From Pseudo-nitzschia pungens (taxonomy: Eukaryota > Bacillariophyta > Bacillariophyceae > Bacillariales > Bacillariaceae), in assembly GCA_037355855.1 (NCBI GenBank), contig CM074761.1:744001-808000 (forward strand): DNA of 64,000 nucleotides, read 5' to 3'. The translations under genes were made by a program, and so were the position numbers. Within the stretch, counting starts at the first letter, position 1; the number at the start of each line of letters is the position of its first letter. This document shows, in pieces, positions 1 to 11,002 of this stretch. The notes below the pieces were generated by a model that worked only from the letters and a program-made list of their open reading frames with translations, was not told the DNA's origin and ran no database searches.

Positions 1-164
1 GAAAGCGAGTGCAGAGGCAGAAATGGCGGTGTTTGAGTGTCCAAATCAGTACAAAGGACTTCATAATAATCTTACCCGAACTTTTGCATTTTTTTTAGAA
101 ACGAATTGATTACAGCAACTTACCGTACAGTATCTGACACCGGAAGTGCAACACAGCTTACTCC

Positions 165-1184
165 ATGGCGAATCATCAATTCTTATTCATCGTCTTCATG
201 TTGGGCTTCGGGGCGGGTCTTCTTAGCTCGCATCTCCAATCACTTACGCACCAATTCGTTGGCGAAGTAATACACGAAGATAATGTTGGATACGCTCCGG
301 AATGCAGCGGAGTTAATCTGGACCCGTTTCCTCTTCCGCCTTGCGTTTCCGAACGTACCTCGGCGGTATACGTATTCTATGGCCATCCTGTTAGGTCGCA
401 CGAAGGGGACACTCTCTTCAATTCAATCGGCACTCTACTGAAATCTAATTTTCCGGGACGAGTTCGAGTCGTGGTTGACGAGAAAGTAAACAGCACCATT
501 CGGGAGAAGATCAGTCCGATTTACAAAAATATGCTAGATAAAATCGACTTGCACGTTGTTGCTCTACCCAACCTCAATGGCAAGGAACTCATCCCCCACT
601 CCAACAAAATTCGAGCACTTCAGGCCGGAGCCCTAATCTATGGGAACGACAGCAACGAATGCACGGTGTCATTGGACACCGACACATACGTCCATCCCAG
701 CGCACCGTGGAAAAAACTCTTATCGATCCTTCAACTTTACGAGGTTGCTGTTTCACACGATTGTGACGTGCCGATCGCAGGTGTTCCCGGATTTCTGAGG
801 GAGTTCATGCCAAACACGGGAGTGTTAGCTCTTCGCAATACCCCACGAGTAAGAATGATCCTGAGGGATTGGCTGGATCATTTCGTGCCTTGCAATGCGA
901 CGCACGTTAGTACATGCACGCCCGGGACAGATCAATACCCCTTCCTCCAACTTACCGCAAAACACGCTGCGCGTCTCCATAAACTAGACAACAGCTGGAA
1001 CTGTCGGTTGACGCCAAAGGAAATTGATGCAGGCATTACAGAATTTCCGGTCCACTCTTTGACCGTCCTAAGCAACAAAGCAGATCCTAACGCGGATGAT
1101 ACTGGTGTTTCCACTACCTGTGCTGGAATTAGGAAATGTCACATACTCCACGGGCACTGGCTGAAGTTTCCATCGGATAAGTGA
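165..1184 (+). CDS. Glycosyltransferase-like type II membrane protein
   Basis: Single-exon gene of 339 residues starting at the ATG at 165. An N-terminal hydrophobic segment at about residues 6-20 looks like a signal anchor, so the protein probably sits in the Golgi or ER with its catalytic part in the lumen. A DTD triplet at residues 171-173, in the context SLDTDTYV, matches the metal and nucleotide-sugar binding DXD motif of GT-A fold glycosyltransferases. The C-terminal CHILHGHWL is of the type seen in the distal metal-binding His region of such enzymes. Several Cys and possible N-glycosylation sites (NST, NDS, NAT) fit a lumenal domain. Donor and acceptor cannot be read from the sequence. 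The fold call is an inference from the DXD motif and topology; a nucleotide-sugar transferase of another family is possible. Confidence 0.6.
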   Translation: MANHQFLFIVFMLGFGAGLLSSHLQSLTHQFVGEVIHEDNVGYAPECSGVNLDPFPLPPCVSERTSAVYVFYGHPVRSHEGDTLFNSIGTLLKSNFPGRVRVVVDEKVNSTIREKISPIYKNMLDKIDLHVVALPNLNGKELIPHSNKIRALQAGALIYGNDSNECTVSLDTDTYVHPSAPWKKLLSILQLYEVAVSHDCDVPIAGVPGFLREFMPNTGVLALRNTPRVRMILRDWLDHFVPCNATHVSTCTPGTDQYPFLQLTAKHAARLHKLDNSWNCRLTPKEIDAGITEFPVHSLTVLSNKADPNADDTGVSTTCAGIRKCHILHGHWLKFPSDK

Positions 1185-1764
1185 AAAAAGAGAACCAAAC
1201 TACATTTGTACCGGGTAAACTTTAGCATATTGGAGCTCGTACCGGGAAGGCCTTAGTGGAGTGAATGCATTGAAAACCATATCGAATCCTGTTTGTACTT
1301 TGTGCGTGAATGAAAATTGGCGCGCCAACTAAAATTGGATTGTGGCTAGTATAAGTACGTAATTACGTATCTTACGAGTACCTGGTACGTAAGTTTCGGA
1401 GGATCAATCGAAACAACCTTTTTTACTCCATGTTCAGTAGAGCATGCGTAAACCTTACCGTACGGTACTACATATGTTCTAGTACGAGTAACTTACCCCT
1501 TCAACTGCACACTGGGCCTTATGATTATACGTACGTACTCGTACTGTGAACACTGAAATTACCTGCAAATCGGTGATGGAAAATCGATCCGAATCATCCA
1601 AAAACTCAGTTCTCGAGAAGTCAGGTTTTCTCACGTCATGAATGAACAAACGAAACTCAGAACGATCACACCAACGCTGCATTGTAGATTTAACAGTTTC
1701 AGGTATCTGGGACCTGTATATGCTATCGTAAGGCAAATAATCGTCGCGAACTCAATTGTCCAAA
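1185..1764. other. Intergenic, no gene seen
   Basis: Spacer between two co-directional genes. It contains a patch rich in GTAC and GTAAC words at about 1355-1550 and an AscI-like GGCGCGCC at 1319-1326. Short frames here show no coding features. Confidence 0.5.
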
Positions 1765-2997
1765 ATGATTGCAACAATTACTCGTTCAAAGCTGTGTCTT
1801 CTGTCCAGCATTCTTTATGCCTGGTTCTGCGAATTTTGCATAACATCCCATGCCTTTGTCACTTGTCCGGCAAGGCCAACCCGACCAAGCAGAAGCCCTT
1901 GGAGATCTAGCAGAATTGGCTGTGATCTTATGTCATCGGCGACTGACCTATGGTCGATACTGGATGAAGCAATCGTTCTAGATCCGATTTCCGGACGACA
2001 AGTCGCGGCTCTTGACGGAGTGATTCGAACAGGCGTCGACACTTTCTTCGCTTCGGTGACGAGTATTTTAAGCAAACCAAAAGGCGAAGAATATGTTCTG
2101 GTAATAGTCATGCCGCAACTTGGAGACTTCGATTCTGCAGAGTACGCGGAGCTTCTCTCGAACGTGAAAGAGGATCTCCGCCGAGCAAGGATAACACTGC
2201 GAATCATTGGCATCGGCGACGTCGATTCGGCAAAGCGCTTTGCTGAATTTTCTGGATTGGATTTGGAATCGATCCGGGTAGATCCGTCGGGCAAACTGCA
2301 TCGATCACTCAATCTGCACAAGGGCCCAAATTGGGATGTGCCTTCATTTGTTCCGGAAAGTTTTCTTGATTGGTTTTCAGATTACGTAGGAGTCACCAAC
2401 AAAGCGCAGAGAGACTCTAGGGCGATTTTCCGATCGTGGCTGAATTACATGGCAATGTGTGCCGGCATTGCAAGTCCAGATACATTACCAGAGATTCTTC
2501 GTGGTTACATTGGCGATAAGAATTCGCCTGAACGCCTGCGATCAGACGAGAGAGTGACCGTTGGAGGAACTACTTCCGGCGACAAGGACGAGGATTCCAG
2601 TGACCCTTTCATTGCGATCACGGGTACAACCGATGTAAAGCTCGGGCCATTTCAATACCAACAAGCTTGGAAAAATGAATCAGGATACCAACGCCCGCTG
2701 GAATTAGCTACTGTTCGCCTTCGTATCATGGTCGAAGTCCTGAGCAACTTCAACGAATACGTTCCGGATCAGCGTCACCTTGACCTTCGAGGAGCAACCT
2801 ATTTGTTCCAACAATCAGACGAAACCAACGGAAACAAGAATGATGGAATGAAGTTGGTATACCAGCATATCGATACCGGAGTACTGTCATATAGTGAGAC
2901 GATGGGGAGACCATTATCGTTTCTTCAGTCCTACATCGGGAAAAAGGCGCTAAATCCTCTCGGGCTCGGGGATATTAGTGGAAATCAAAGCAAATGA
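1765..2997 (+). CDS. Plastid-targeted AhpC/TSA (peroxiredoxin-like) family protein
   Basis: The first ATG of the frame is at 1765; a TTG three codons earlier is open but unlikely to be used. The product has 410 residues. The N-terminus is a hydrophobic signal peptide followed by SHA-FVTCP, so cleavage before Phe31 and a basic, Pro/Ser/Arg-rich transit part predict plastid import. The mature part matches, from memory, the cyanobacterial and plastid peroxiredoxin-like family: a PQLGDFDSAEYAE strand-loop, a VVGIGD-like segment (here IIGIGDVDSAKRF), WLNYMAMCAGIASP and a C-terminal RPLSFL. In this family the usual peroxidatic Cys loop is replaced by PQLGDFDS, and I see no CxxC, so classical peroxidase activity is doubtful. 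An acidic linker at about residues 265-285 looks like an insertion. It converges with the gene ending at 3231. Confidence 0.75.
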   Translation: MIATITRSKLCLLSSILYAWFCEFCITSHAFVTCPARPTRPSRSPWRSSRIGCDLMSSATDLWSILDEAIVLDPISGRQVAALDGVIRTGVDTFFASVTSILSKPKGEEYVLVIVMPQLGDFDSAEYAELLSNVKEDLRRARITLRIIGIGDVDSAKRFAEFSGLDLESIRVDPSGKLHRSLNLHKGPNWDVPSFVPESFLDWFSDYVGVTNKAQRDSRAIFRSWLNYMAMCAGIASPDTLPEILRGYIGDKNSPERLRSDERVTVGGTTSGDKDEDSSDPFIAITGTTDVKLGPFQYQQAWKNESGYQRPLELATVRLRIMVEVLSNFNEYVPDQRHLDLRGATYLFQQSDETNGNKNDGMKLVYQHIDTGVLSYSETMGRPLSFLQSYIGKKALNPLGLGDISGNQSK

Positions 2998-3230
2998 GAA
3001 CGCTGGGAGAGGAATGCGATGTAGTAGACCTATAGGAGGATGGCAAGCATTCACCCTGATCTTGTTGTTCCAGTTTCGGTGGAGTTTTGAAAAAAAACAA
3101 GCCTGTTGAAAACGTTTGCGACCACGTGGTTTTTGATTGAAAATAAAAATTCCTTACTAGCGTTTCATCGACTCTAAAAGTACACATATATTTATTTGAA
3201 GGCATCCGATTGAATATGGTATGAATCAGA

Positions 3231-5816
3231 TCATAATCCAATTCCGTACGGATAATAACATTGGGCTTCGGCAGTGAGATCACCGTTTTCATTTCTTGGG
3301 CAGTACTCCTCGCAGTCCCCGGGATTTTCGCATTCTTTGTATTTAAAGCATTTCTCCAATTGGTCATTCTTGAAAATATTTCCGAATTGCATCCCTTTGA
3401 TGCACATTCCGCCATTCTTTGCAATGATTACTATCATCAATAAGGATAAGATGACCAAGAAAACGTTGATACTCACTCCGACCAGATGGTAATGTAAATC
3501 GCGTTCGTCTTCCGCTTGTGAATTCATGAGATGTCGGCGCTCACGTAATAATCGAGTTTCTCTAATGTTTCCGATATCGGACATTGTAGTATGCGTACTG
3601 TGCCCCGTAGCTGTAGCGATATCTGCATTGCTTTTCTGCATCTCCATGTCCTCGCCTAATAAGGATTCATCGCCGTCAAAGTCTTCACCTTCGAGGTCGA
3701 TGGTAAGTACGTCGTCTGACCCAGCACGAACCAGGACCTGCCCATGTTCATACCGATCCTTCACTTTTCTTTTAATTCTTCGAAGTTTCTGGATCTCCTT
3801 CTTTGTTTGCTCTAGTTGGGTTTTGTGTTTACCGAATAGCTGTATTCTGAGTTGATAATTGAAAACCTCGCATCCCACTGCTAACGCTTCAACAGTCCAC
3901 ATGATGGCAGCCTCCATAATGCTATCGCTGAAAAAGACAGCGAACGTTATTAAAAATCCAATGAAGGGATTAAACAGATTGAAAGGGAATGCATCTCTCA
4001 TCACAGGAAGAACTTCCAGAAAGATCAATAGCATGTACAAAGATGTCACTACCAAAATAGTTTTATCCCAATCAACATTGCCGCCGAAAGCAGACATTAT
4101 TGACTTTTCACAGCACTGAGTAGTTTCACCACCATATGTGATTATGGCCACTTTGAGGTTAGTGAGGAGGAGGGAGGCAAATGTTGCTCTGTGAGGAAAT
4201 TTCCTTAAATCGACAAAGGTTCAATTCTTCCGGGCGGTATGCTCACCTAAAGCGTTCAAAAAGTCCAAAAAGAGAGCCAGCCAAGTAACAATACGTATCT
4301 TTTTTTTAATGGGGTGCTCGTTGGGATGTGGCGCAAGTATGCGAATGTAACGCAATGCCGCAATAAATTTATTATCATCTTCGAATTCTGAAGGAGCCAC
4401 TTTTGCTTGAGAAGCATTCTTGTTCTGAGCATTGGTATGATGAGATGATCCTGTTCCCAGTCCTCGAGAATGCCCTGACATATCCATGGCCATCAAATTA
4501 TTAATACTTTTTTTCATAGTTTGCGAAAGACTTCTGACCAATGCTCGACGATCATTCTTCTGCGGCTTGTCGTCGCACTCTTCCAAAGCAAATGAATTAT
4601 CGTCATCGTCAACTTCACCGCCATCATTACTATCTGATTCGACGTCTGAGTCAAACCCTGAGTAAGGATCAGGGGCTAAATTAACACTGACACGTCGTTT
4701 GTGTTTGCTCTGTGATAATAATGTGTGATGACTGCTCTGGTGAAGCATCCCTCGATGATGACTACTGCTCTTTCGCAAAATAGATTTGCTACTGCTCTTT
4801 CGCAAAATAGATTTGCTACTGCTCTTTCGCAGAATGGATTTGCTGCTGCTGTTTCGCAAAATGGATTTGCTGCTACTCTTTCGCAGAATGGGTTTGGGAG
4901 TGGAAGGAGGTCTGTGGAGTGATCGATGGGAGCTTTCAGCTTGAAGTGAATGGGTTTCGTCACCTGGTCGATATCTTCCTCGTGATCGTGACCGTGACCG
5001 TGACCGTGATCCTATCGAGCTGACACTGTCAATACTCGTCGAATCTGCTGAATGACTCCTACTTTCTTTCAACCTCTCTTGCAATGGTTTCCTTTCCCTA
5101 GATCTCATGGGTTCGGTTGATCTTTTTTCGCCCGGTGTCAATGCTCCTACTCGCGCTGTAACCCTTCCCGGCGATACCGATCCTCTGCCACGACGTCCAG
5201 TGCCTCCTCTAGCGTCATTTAGGGGAATTTCACCGGAATAGTGACTGGTATGAAATTTTGACAGTGATACTGATGAAACGCTGATGCTGCCAGCCTCATC
5301 GAAACTCTTCGACCTGTTCACATTGCGTTTTGGATACTTTTTCGGCTCAAAACTCTTCGTCCTTGCGACGTTTCTTCTTTTTTCCTTTTTCTCCTTCTGT
5401 GCCTTATCTTGAGTATCAATTTGACTTGATGAACTCAAAGAGAGCGATTGTGCTGTTTTGACGCGTTTTTGTAAATCATCAGGATTCGTGCTCGAAGTGA
5501 GGTCGAGAGATTCAACATCGTATGCGGGTTTTTTCTTCTTCTTCTTCTTTCTGTTTTTCGTTGCTTCCGTACTGAGTCTGGGCGATTCCACAGTATCCTT
5601 CAATGCTGACGTTCGATAGTCGTCATTTTTTGGTGACTTCTTCTTTTTCGTAGTTTTCGTTTTCGGCTTTGATTTGGATTTCGACTTGGGCAGCGGTACA
5701 GATTGTGGGGTTGAAGAATTCGAGTTATTGATGGACGTCACAGCAGAATCGTGTGCTTCCGCGCCAGGACCTGATTGCTCTACCTCAGTGGCTGCCTTCT
5801 GATATTGCTCCTCCAT
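3231..5816 (-). CDS. Ser/Lys/Arg-rich multi-span membrane protein (two exons)
   Basis: Two frames join across one intron: exon 1 5816-4247, exon 2 4150-3231, intron 4246-4151 (GTGAGC...AAAG, CTAAC branch-like site). The join keeps the frame and makes one continuous hydrophobic helix, LNAL-VAIITYGG. The product has 829 residues; the start is the first ATG (5816), since upstream codons are GTG. Residues 1 to about 520 are low-complexity Ser/Lys/Arg/Pro, including RSRSRSRSRG and five KSILRKSSS repeats, with many potential phosphorylation sites. The C-terminal third has about four membrane helices, a charged coiled-coil-like stretch (KHKTQLEQTKKEIQKL) between the third and fourth, and a Cys-rich tail after the last helix. 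I do not recognise the family. The layout suggests a large phosphorylatable cytosolic tail on a membrane core, but this is inference. Confidence 0.7.
4764..4898 (-). repeat. Five 27-bp tandem repeats in coding sequence
   Basis: Five head-to-tail 27-bp units (4764, 4791, 4818, 4845, 4872) inside exon 1 of the membrane protein gene. Each encodes nine residues of the form KSILRKSSS. Copies 4 and 5 are the most diverged. Confidence 0.9.
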
Positions 5817-6882
5817 GACGACTTGAAAAGACAAGACTATGACCTGTAGATCTGGATTGAATGATGCCACCACGACCCAAGCTGAAGAAGTTTGAGCTCC
5901 GTAATATTGATTGCGCTATCGCTTTTCGATTTCTTGCTATGCGGTCGGATTAATGCAAGCAATATGCTCAGCTAAAGTAGCGGAGACAATATATCCGTTT
6001 TTGTCCGACAGATTGTATGTATCGAGTAGGGAGAGGGAACTGTTCAAAGGTGACGAGATGTTATAAGGTTTTGAAAGTAAAAGTCTTTCCTATCGTTCAA
6101 TAATTGTTTTGCATACATTTGACAACAGGAGTGAAAAAGTAAGCGAATACTTTGGAGAGGCTTCGTTTTGATCGTGACAAATGATTCCACTGGGACAATA
6201 ATTATTGGGGTTAAATGTAAGAAGGTGGATAACGGCCTTCTTAATATCTAAATGTCCCTACTTCGACTATGACCTTTGAATCACAAAGCATTTTCACTTC
6301 TTTTTTGGCAGCAAGCGGCACCTTACCGTGTGACGAATGTAAAGCATGGTAGCTGGTAACAGTTACTAGGTATTTGACGTACCGTACATTGTTGAGAGTG
6401 AAAGATTACTATTTTGCGTCTCCCTGCCAACATTTTGAATCTTGAAAGTTTCGATGCAACTGAAGATCATCCCAAACGAAGAATTCGAGGTAAGATTTAC
6501 CGGTACCGGTACGTGTAAGTTACCGTTACCTGTATTCATACCTTGACGATCATCTTCTTTCTTTTCCCTTCACAAACAACCTTACCACTAGTAGTACTGG
6601 TAAGGTTTACTCGCACAATCGCGAATAACCACCTACTACCAGGTAAGGTCTACCTACCGGTACCGATATTTTTGACGATGGATTCCGGCTTTCAATTCAC
6701 AAGCAAGCAAACAACTTGTACCGTAATGAAAAGAAGAACTCGTAAACTTACCATACCGTACTCGTAGTCGTAAATGATAATTACTGACTGATACACTTTT
6801 CCACAGAACAAATCAGTAAATTACATAAATTATAAAAAGTCTATTCATAATCCACAACATACCCAATTAGAGCGACTTCTTT
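5817..6882. other. Intergenic, GTAC/GTAAC-rich patches
   Basis: Upstream region of the membrane protein gene and downstream region of actin copy 1. Dense words such as ACCGGTACCGGTACG and GTTACC occur at about 6350-6400 and 6490-6770. No gene is supported. Confidence 0.5.
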
Positions 6883-8315
6883 TTAGAAGCACTTGCGGTG
6901 GACAATCGATGGGCCAGATTCATCATACTCCTCCTTGCTGATCCACATACTTTGGAAGGTAGACAAAGATGCAAGAATAGATCCTCCAATCCACACAGAG
7001 TACTTGCGCTCTGGAGGAGCCACAATCTTCACCTTGATGGAAGCTGGAGCCAATGCAGTCACTTCCTTAGACATGCGCTCACTGATTCCAGGGAACATGG
7101 TGGTACCTCCAGAAAGAACAATGTTGGCATACAAGTCCTTTCTGATATCAACATCACACTTCATGATGGTCTGGAAAGTGCTGTCAGCAACACCATCCAT
7201 TTCAAGACCAGTCAAGTTGGGCTGGAACAACACCTCAGGACATCGGAATCGCTCATTTCCAATAACAATGATGTTACCGTCAGGCAATTCAAAAGACTTC
7301 TCCAAAGCAGAAGACTCAGCAGCCTTCTTCATCTCCTCCTCAAAGTCAACAGCAATGAAACACAGGGACTCCTTGATGTCACGAACAATTTCACGCTCAG
7401 CAGTGGTTGTCAAAGAGTAACCGCGCTCAGTCAAGATCTTCATCAAGTAATCAGTCAAGTCACGACCGGCAAGATCCATACGCACGACAGCATGGGGAAG
7501 GGCATATCCCTCATAGATAGGAACAGTGTGGGAAACACCATCTCCAGAATCCAAAACACACCCAGTGGTACGTCCGGAGGCATACAAGGAAAGAACAGCC
7601 TGGATGTTCACATACATGGCAGGAACATTGAAGGTTTCAAACATGATCTGGGTCATTCTCTCTCTGTTGGCCTTAGGGTTCATGGGGGCCTCAGTCAACA
7701 AAACAGGGTGGGCTTCAGGAGCAACACGAAGCTCATTGTAGAAGGTGTGGTGCCAGATCTTCTCCATATCATCCCAGTTGGTGACAATTCCGTGCTCAAT
7801 GGGGTACTTCAAAGTGAGAACACCTCTCTTGGCTTGGGCTTCATCTCCAACATAGGCATCACGCTGTTCCATTCCAACCATGATACCAGGTTGACGGGCA
7901 CGACCGATAAGGGAAGGGAAAACGGATCGGGGGGCATCGTCTCCGGCAAATCCGGCTTTAAGGTGCGGATACAATTCAAAGTGGCGGCGACGTGAGAGAT
8001 TTGTCGAAAGGTTTCACACGTCGTCAATAGTGATCGAAGAAAAGGCGACCTCAAAATAACAGTCACGTTGAATGTTTCTGCAGCGTCGCCATGGATAAAT
8101 TTGATCGTCGCCTATTCAATGTCTCGTAATCCGCTTAGAGATTTACTGTGACAAGTCTCATCGTTCCATATAGACTTCGTAACTGATCGATCGTCAAATC
8201 CCACAAGTAGAATGACTGCGAACCCGTCTTCTAAGTTGCTGCTCTGTCCCTTACCTTTGCACATTCCGGAACCGTTGTCAACGACAAGGGCGGCAATATC
8301 TTCGTCATCAGCCAT
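6883..8315 (-). CDS. act: Actin, copy 1 (two exons, intact)
   Basis: Conventional actin of 377 residues. Exon 1 is 8315-8255 (ATG to codon 20, first base of codon 21), the intron 8254-7956 (299 nt, GTAAGG...AAAG) and exon 2 7955-6883. Splicing gives [16 protein letters not shown], the nucleotide-binding region, in frame. The sequence starts [17 protein letters not shown] and ends at the conserved KCF. The phosphate-binding loops DNGSG and DSGDG are present. It is the main filament-forming cytoskeletal protein. It is one of three copies in the window, all on the minus strand with the intron in the same place. Exon 2 is nearly identical between the copies, while introns and flanks are unrelated by eye. 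Confidence 0.97.
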
Positions 8316-9210
8316 GGTGTGATACTTTGTTTGATTAGATGCTAGAAGTAGAACTTTGTAAAGACTCTTTCGTACTCAATAAGAATTGATTTTATGATAA
8401 TCGTGATGTTAGAGTCGGAAACCGCCAAAAGATTGAAGACTTTTTGCGAAGCAACTGAAGTCAAAGGATTATGACAGAAAGACTTTTGCTGTGGACATAA
8501 GTCAGGGTTTTTGAACTAGTTTATGTGTAGATCGTAGTACTGATGGTAACGGTGGGCATGCGCCCGCGCGTGCATGGAAATTTTCAAACTTCTTGACAGC
8601 GAGGGGGGACAAAGAAACCTGTCACAACTTAGTATTTTTCACTACGTGTAAGGTTTGTTGAAACCAGGGTTGAAACAACGATCACAACAACAATAATTAT
8701 TGGTCCTAATGCTTTCACTCGCTGTACCAGTTCGCTGCGGGTACGTCGTTAGTCGTACAGGTAACGTAACGAAAGCACATCAGGTTTACCGGTAAGTTAC
8801 CAGGTAAATCAAAAACTTACAGTGAGGTTTACTTCGTATCATACAATTACAGAAGTAAGTTACTTTCGGTACGTAACTTATTTTCGGTAAGATCTTACTG
8901 GTAATACCCAGTTAAAGTAATTGGTTCTTAAAAAAGAAAAACTCACTAACAACTTTTTGCATCGACCTGCGATCTCTTGCATGTCAAGGTCTGTCCTCCT
9001 ATCAGTTCAATTCGATCAAAAATTCATTGGAATCAACGTTCGTACGCAAGCAGCGTAAAAAAGATCCATTGTTAGTTAATCTTCTTCGTGAGAAGAAAGG
9101 CGAATAGCATTGCAATTCACAGCATAATCAATCCGCAAGGTAGATTCTCGGAGTGAAACAAGTTTTCCGTCTCTCTTCTATTCCCAGAGGACGCATTCAC
9201 CTCAGCTAAG
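8316..9210. other. Divergent intergenic region between actin 1 and the 9211 gene
   Basis: Shared upstream region of two divergently transcribed genes. It has a GTAAC/CCGGTA-rich block at about 8740-8930. No gene or clear promoter element is identified. Confidence 0.45.
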
Positions 9211-10356
9211 ATGGCCTCTTTCCAAGAACGATTGCACGAAGCAATTTCCGAGTATGGGGGTATATATGACCCGGTCATGCGTCGATCATTTCAGACGGTT
9301 CTGATGTTTGAGGCAAACCGATGTCTCAAAGACAAATTATCCTCCCTGCGTCCTTTCCAGAGAAAATTGGCTGTATTTGATCAGGCCAACTACTTACTAG
9401 AGGAAATCAGTGGTGAAACATCGTTGGTGGGACTGGATACGCAGGAAAGGCGGGAAGAAATCATGTGGAGGACTGCAACCAGCAGGGAACCTCTAAACCC
9501 GGAGTCAATGTGGACGAGGGCTTCTCGACTTTCAAAGGATGTCGAGAAGGTAGCGGAGCAGGTTTTGGAGTTTATGAAGGGGAGTGCAAAAATCACGTCG
9601 ACATCAACCCACGAAGAAATATACCGGTCGTTTGTAGAAAACATCTACGACAAAGCCCACCCGAATATTAAGCCGGGGTCGGAGGTATATCCCATCCAAT
9701 TTGAGTATACCCACAGCCATCTATTTTTGGCGTACAAAATATATTATCGGAAGGGCCAGCTCGATCCAGACTTTCCTGAGCCTCTACCGCGTGAAATCAA
9801 CGTCCCTCGGGAGAAACCAACTGGCGGATTAGAATCATACAACCCTATTCTACAAACAGTTGTCGCTACGGGTAGTGCTAGCGCTGCAGCATCCGTCAGT
9901 AAGACACCAGGTCGCATTATCCCCAAGCTGGCGAGGAATCCAGCCGGAATTGGCCTCAGAGAATCTCCTTTGATTGTAGCGGCTGGACAAAAGGCTTCGG
10001 CGGCCGCGTCCGCTCAGGTGGCTGGAGCGAGCTTGTCCCTGAACGGTGGGGTTGGCGACTTCAGACATTATCAGCAACAGGATCGCAGGCTAGAAGATGC
10101 CACAACAATAGAGCAACAGCATGAAAGACGGCGCCGGGATCTCTTAAAGGAAGTCAAAGATCATATGGACTTACTATGTAAATTCGAAGGGATCGTGGAC
10201 GAAGAAACTTTGAAGAAGCGGAAGCTGGATTTATTTTTGTCTTTGCCGCCACCTCCACCAAACGGGAAACAAAAAAAGAAGGCGTCGAAGAAGTCGAAAG
10301 AGGGACAGGGGAGCGGTACTGAAACAGAAAGCGATGAAGACAAAAATACCGATTAG
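9211..10356 (+). CDS. Conserved-looking protein of unknown function with Lys-rich tail
   Basis: Single exon of 381 residues with an ATG in good context (AAGATGG). I do not recognise the family. The first 200 residues are mixed helical and look globular (for example PFQRKLAVFDQANYLLEE), followed by an Ala/Ser-rich linker around residues 215-285. A charged helix follows (ERRRRDLLKEVKDHMDLLCK), then LPPPPP and a Lys/Ser-rich, then acidic, tail (KQKKKASKKSKE ... ETESDEDKNTD). The tail resembles a nuclear localisation signal followed by an acidic segment, so a nuclear role is possible. No signal peptide or membrane segment is seen. Confidence 0.6.
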   Translation: MASFQERLHEAISEYGGIYDPVMRRSFQTVLMFEANRCLKDKLSSLRPFQRKLAVFDQANYLLEEISGETSLVGLDTQERREEIMWRTATSREPLNPESMWTRASRLSKDVEKVAEQVLEFMKGSAKITSTSTHEEIYRSFVENIYDKAHPNIKPGSEVYPIQFEYTHSHLFLAYKIYYRKGQLDPDFPEPLPREINVPREKPTGGLESYNPILQTVVATGSASAAASVSKTPGRIIPKLARNPAGIGLRESPLIVAAGQKASAAASAQVAGASLSLNGGVGDFRHYQQQDRRLEDATTIEQQHERRRRDLLKEVKDHMDLLCKFEGIVDEETLKKRKLDLFLSLPPPPPNGKQKKKASKKSKEGQGSGTETESDEDKNTD

Positions 10357-11002
10357 ACAATTAGACAAAAATGGGGGTTCTTTGCTACTGCCTAGTACCA
10401 ATTGGTTCAAAATCGAACGAGCTAGCTAATCCAATTCCCACGAAAATGAGGCTACAAATTCGAGCAATCCATTCGTTGATTGTACTCCATTTTGCATCTA
10501 GGCAAAGGGAAATGTGAAATTTTTTAGGTTGGGGAAAAAAATGATTTACTTCTGGGCAATAGGGATGTTGCGAATCCCAGTGCGAGACGCTGTTGACAAA
10601 ATGCCTTGGGTCCTTTCACATAATATCTAGGAAGTAATCTGGCGCTAAGCTACACATCCAAACAATTACTTCGTATAAAAGTAGGTCCTAGTATGGTTCC
10701 AACAGTAGCAAATGACGGGAGAAGCAGCCTCATGTATGAAGATAGTGAAGCGTCTTTGACGAGTTAATTTCTTTGGTTACTTCACCAACGTATTGACAGT
10801 TCCCCCTTTCTTCGTACCAGATTTTCCTCGACGAAAAGAAAAACTCATCGGCACTCAAAGCAGCTCGAAATTAATATTGCAATGATGTATTAATTAATAA
10901 GTACTGATACTTTACTCTTACAATTTTCTGTGGCGAAAATGAACAATCGACTGTATTTGCATTCTTCAGTTCCCTACCATGGTGTTCAGGACCATGAACA
11001 AG
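10357..11002. other. Intergenic between convergent genes
   Basis: AT-rich spacer between the ends of two convergent genes. No gene, repeat array or RNA is recognised. Confidence 0.5.

Noticed and set aside
6898..7995. Long plus-strand open frame (365 codons) opposite actin copy 1, repeated opposite copies 2 and 3
   Set aside because: It is the mirror of the actin exon, kept open by actin codon usage; it starts with TTG-type or no proper codon context and has no protein features of its own.
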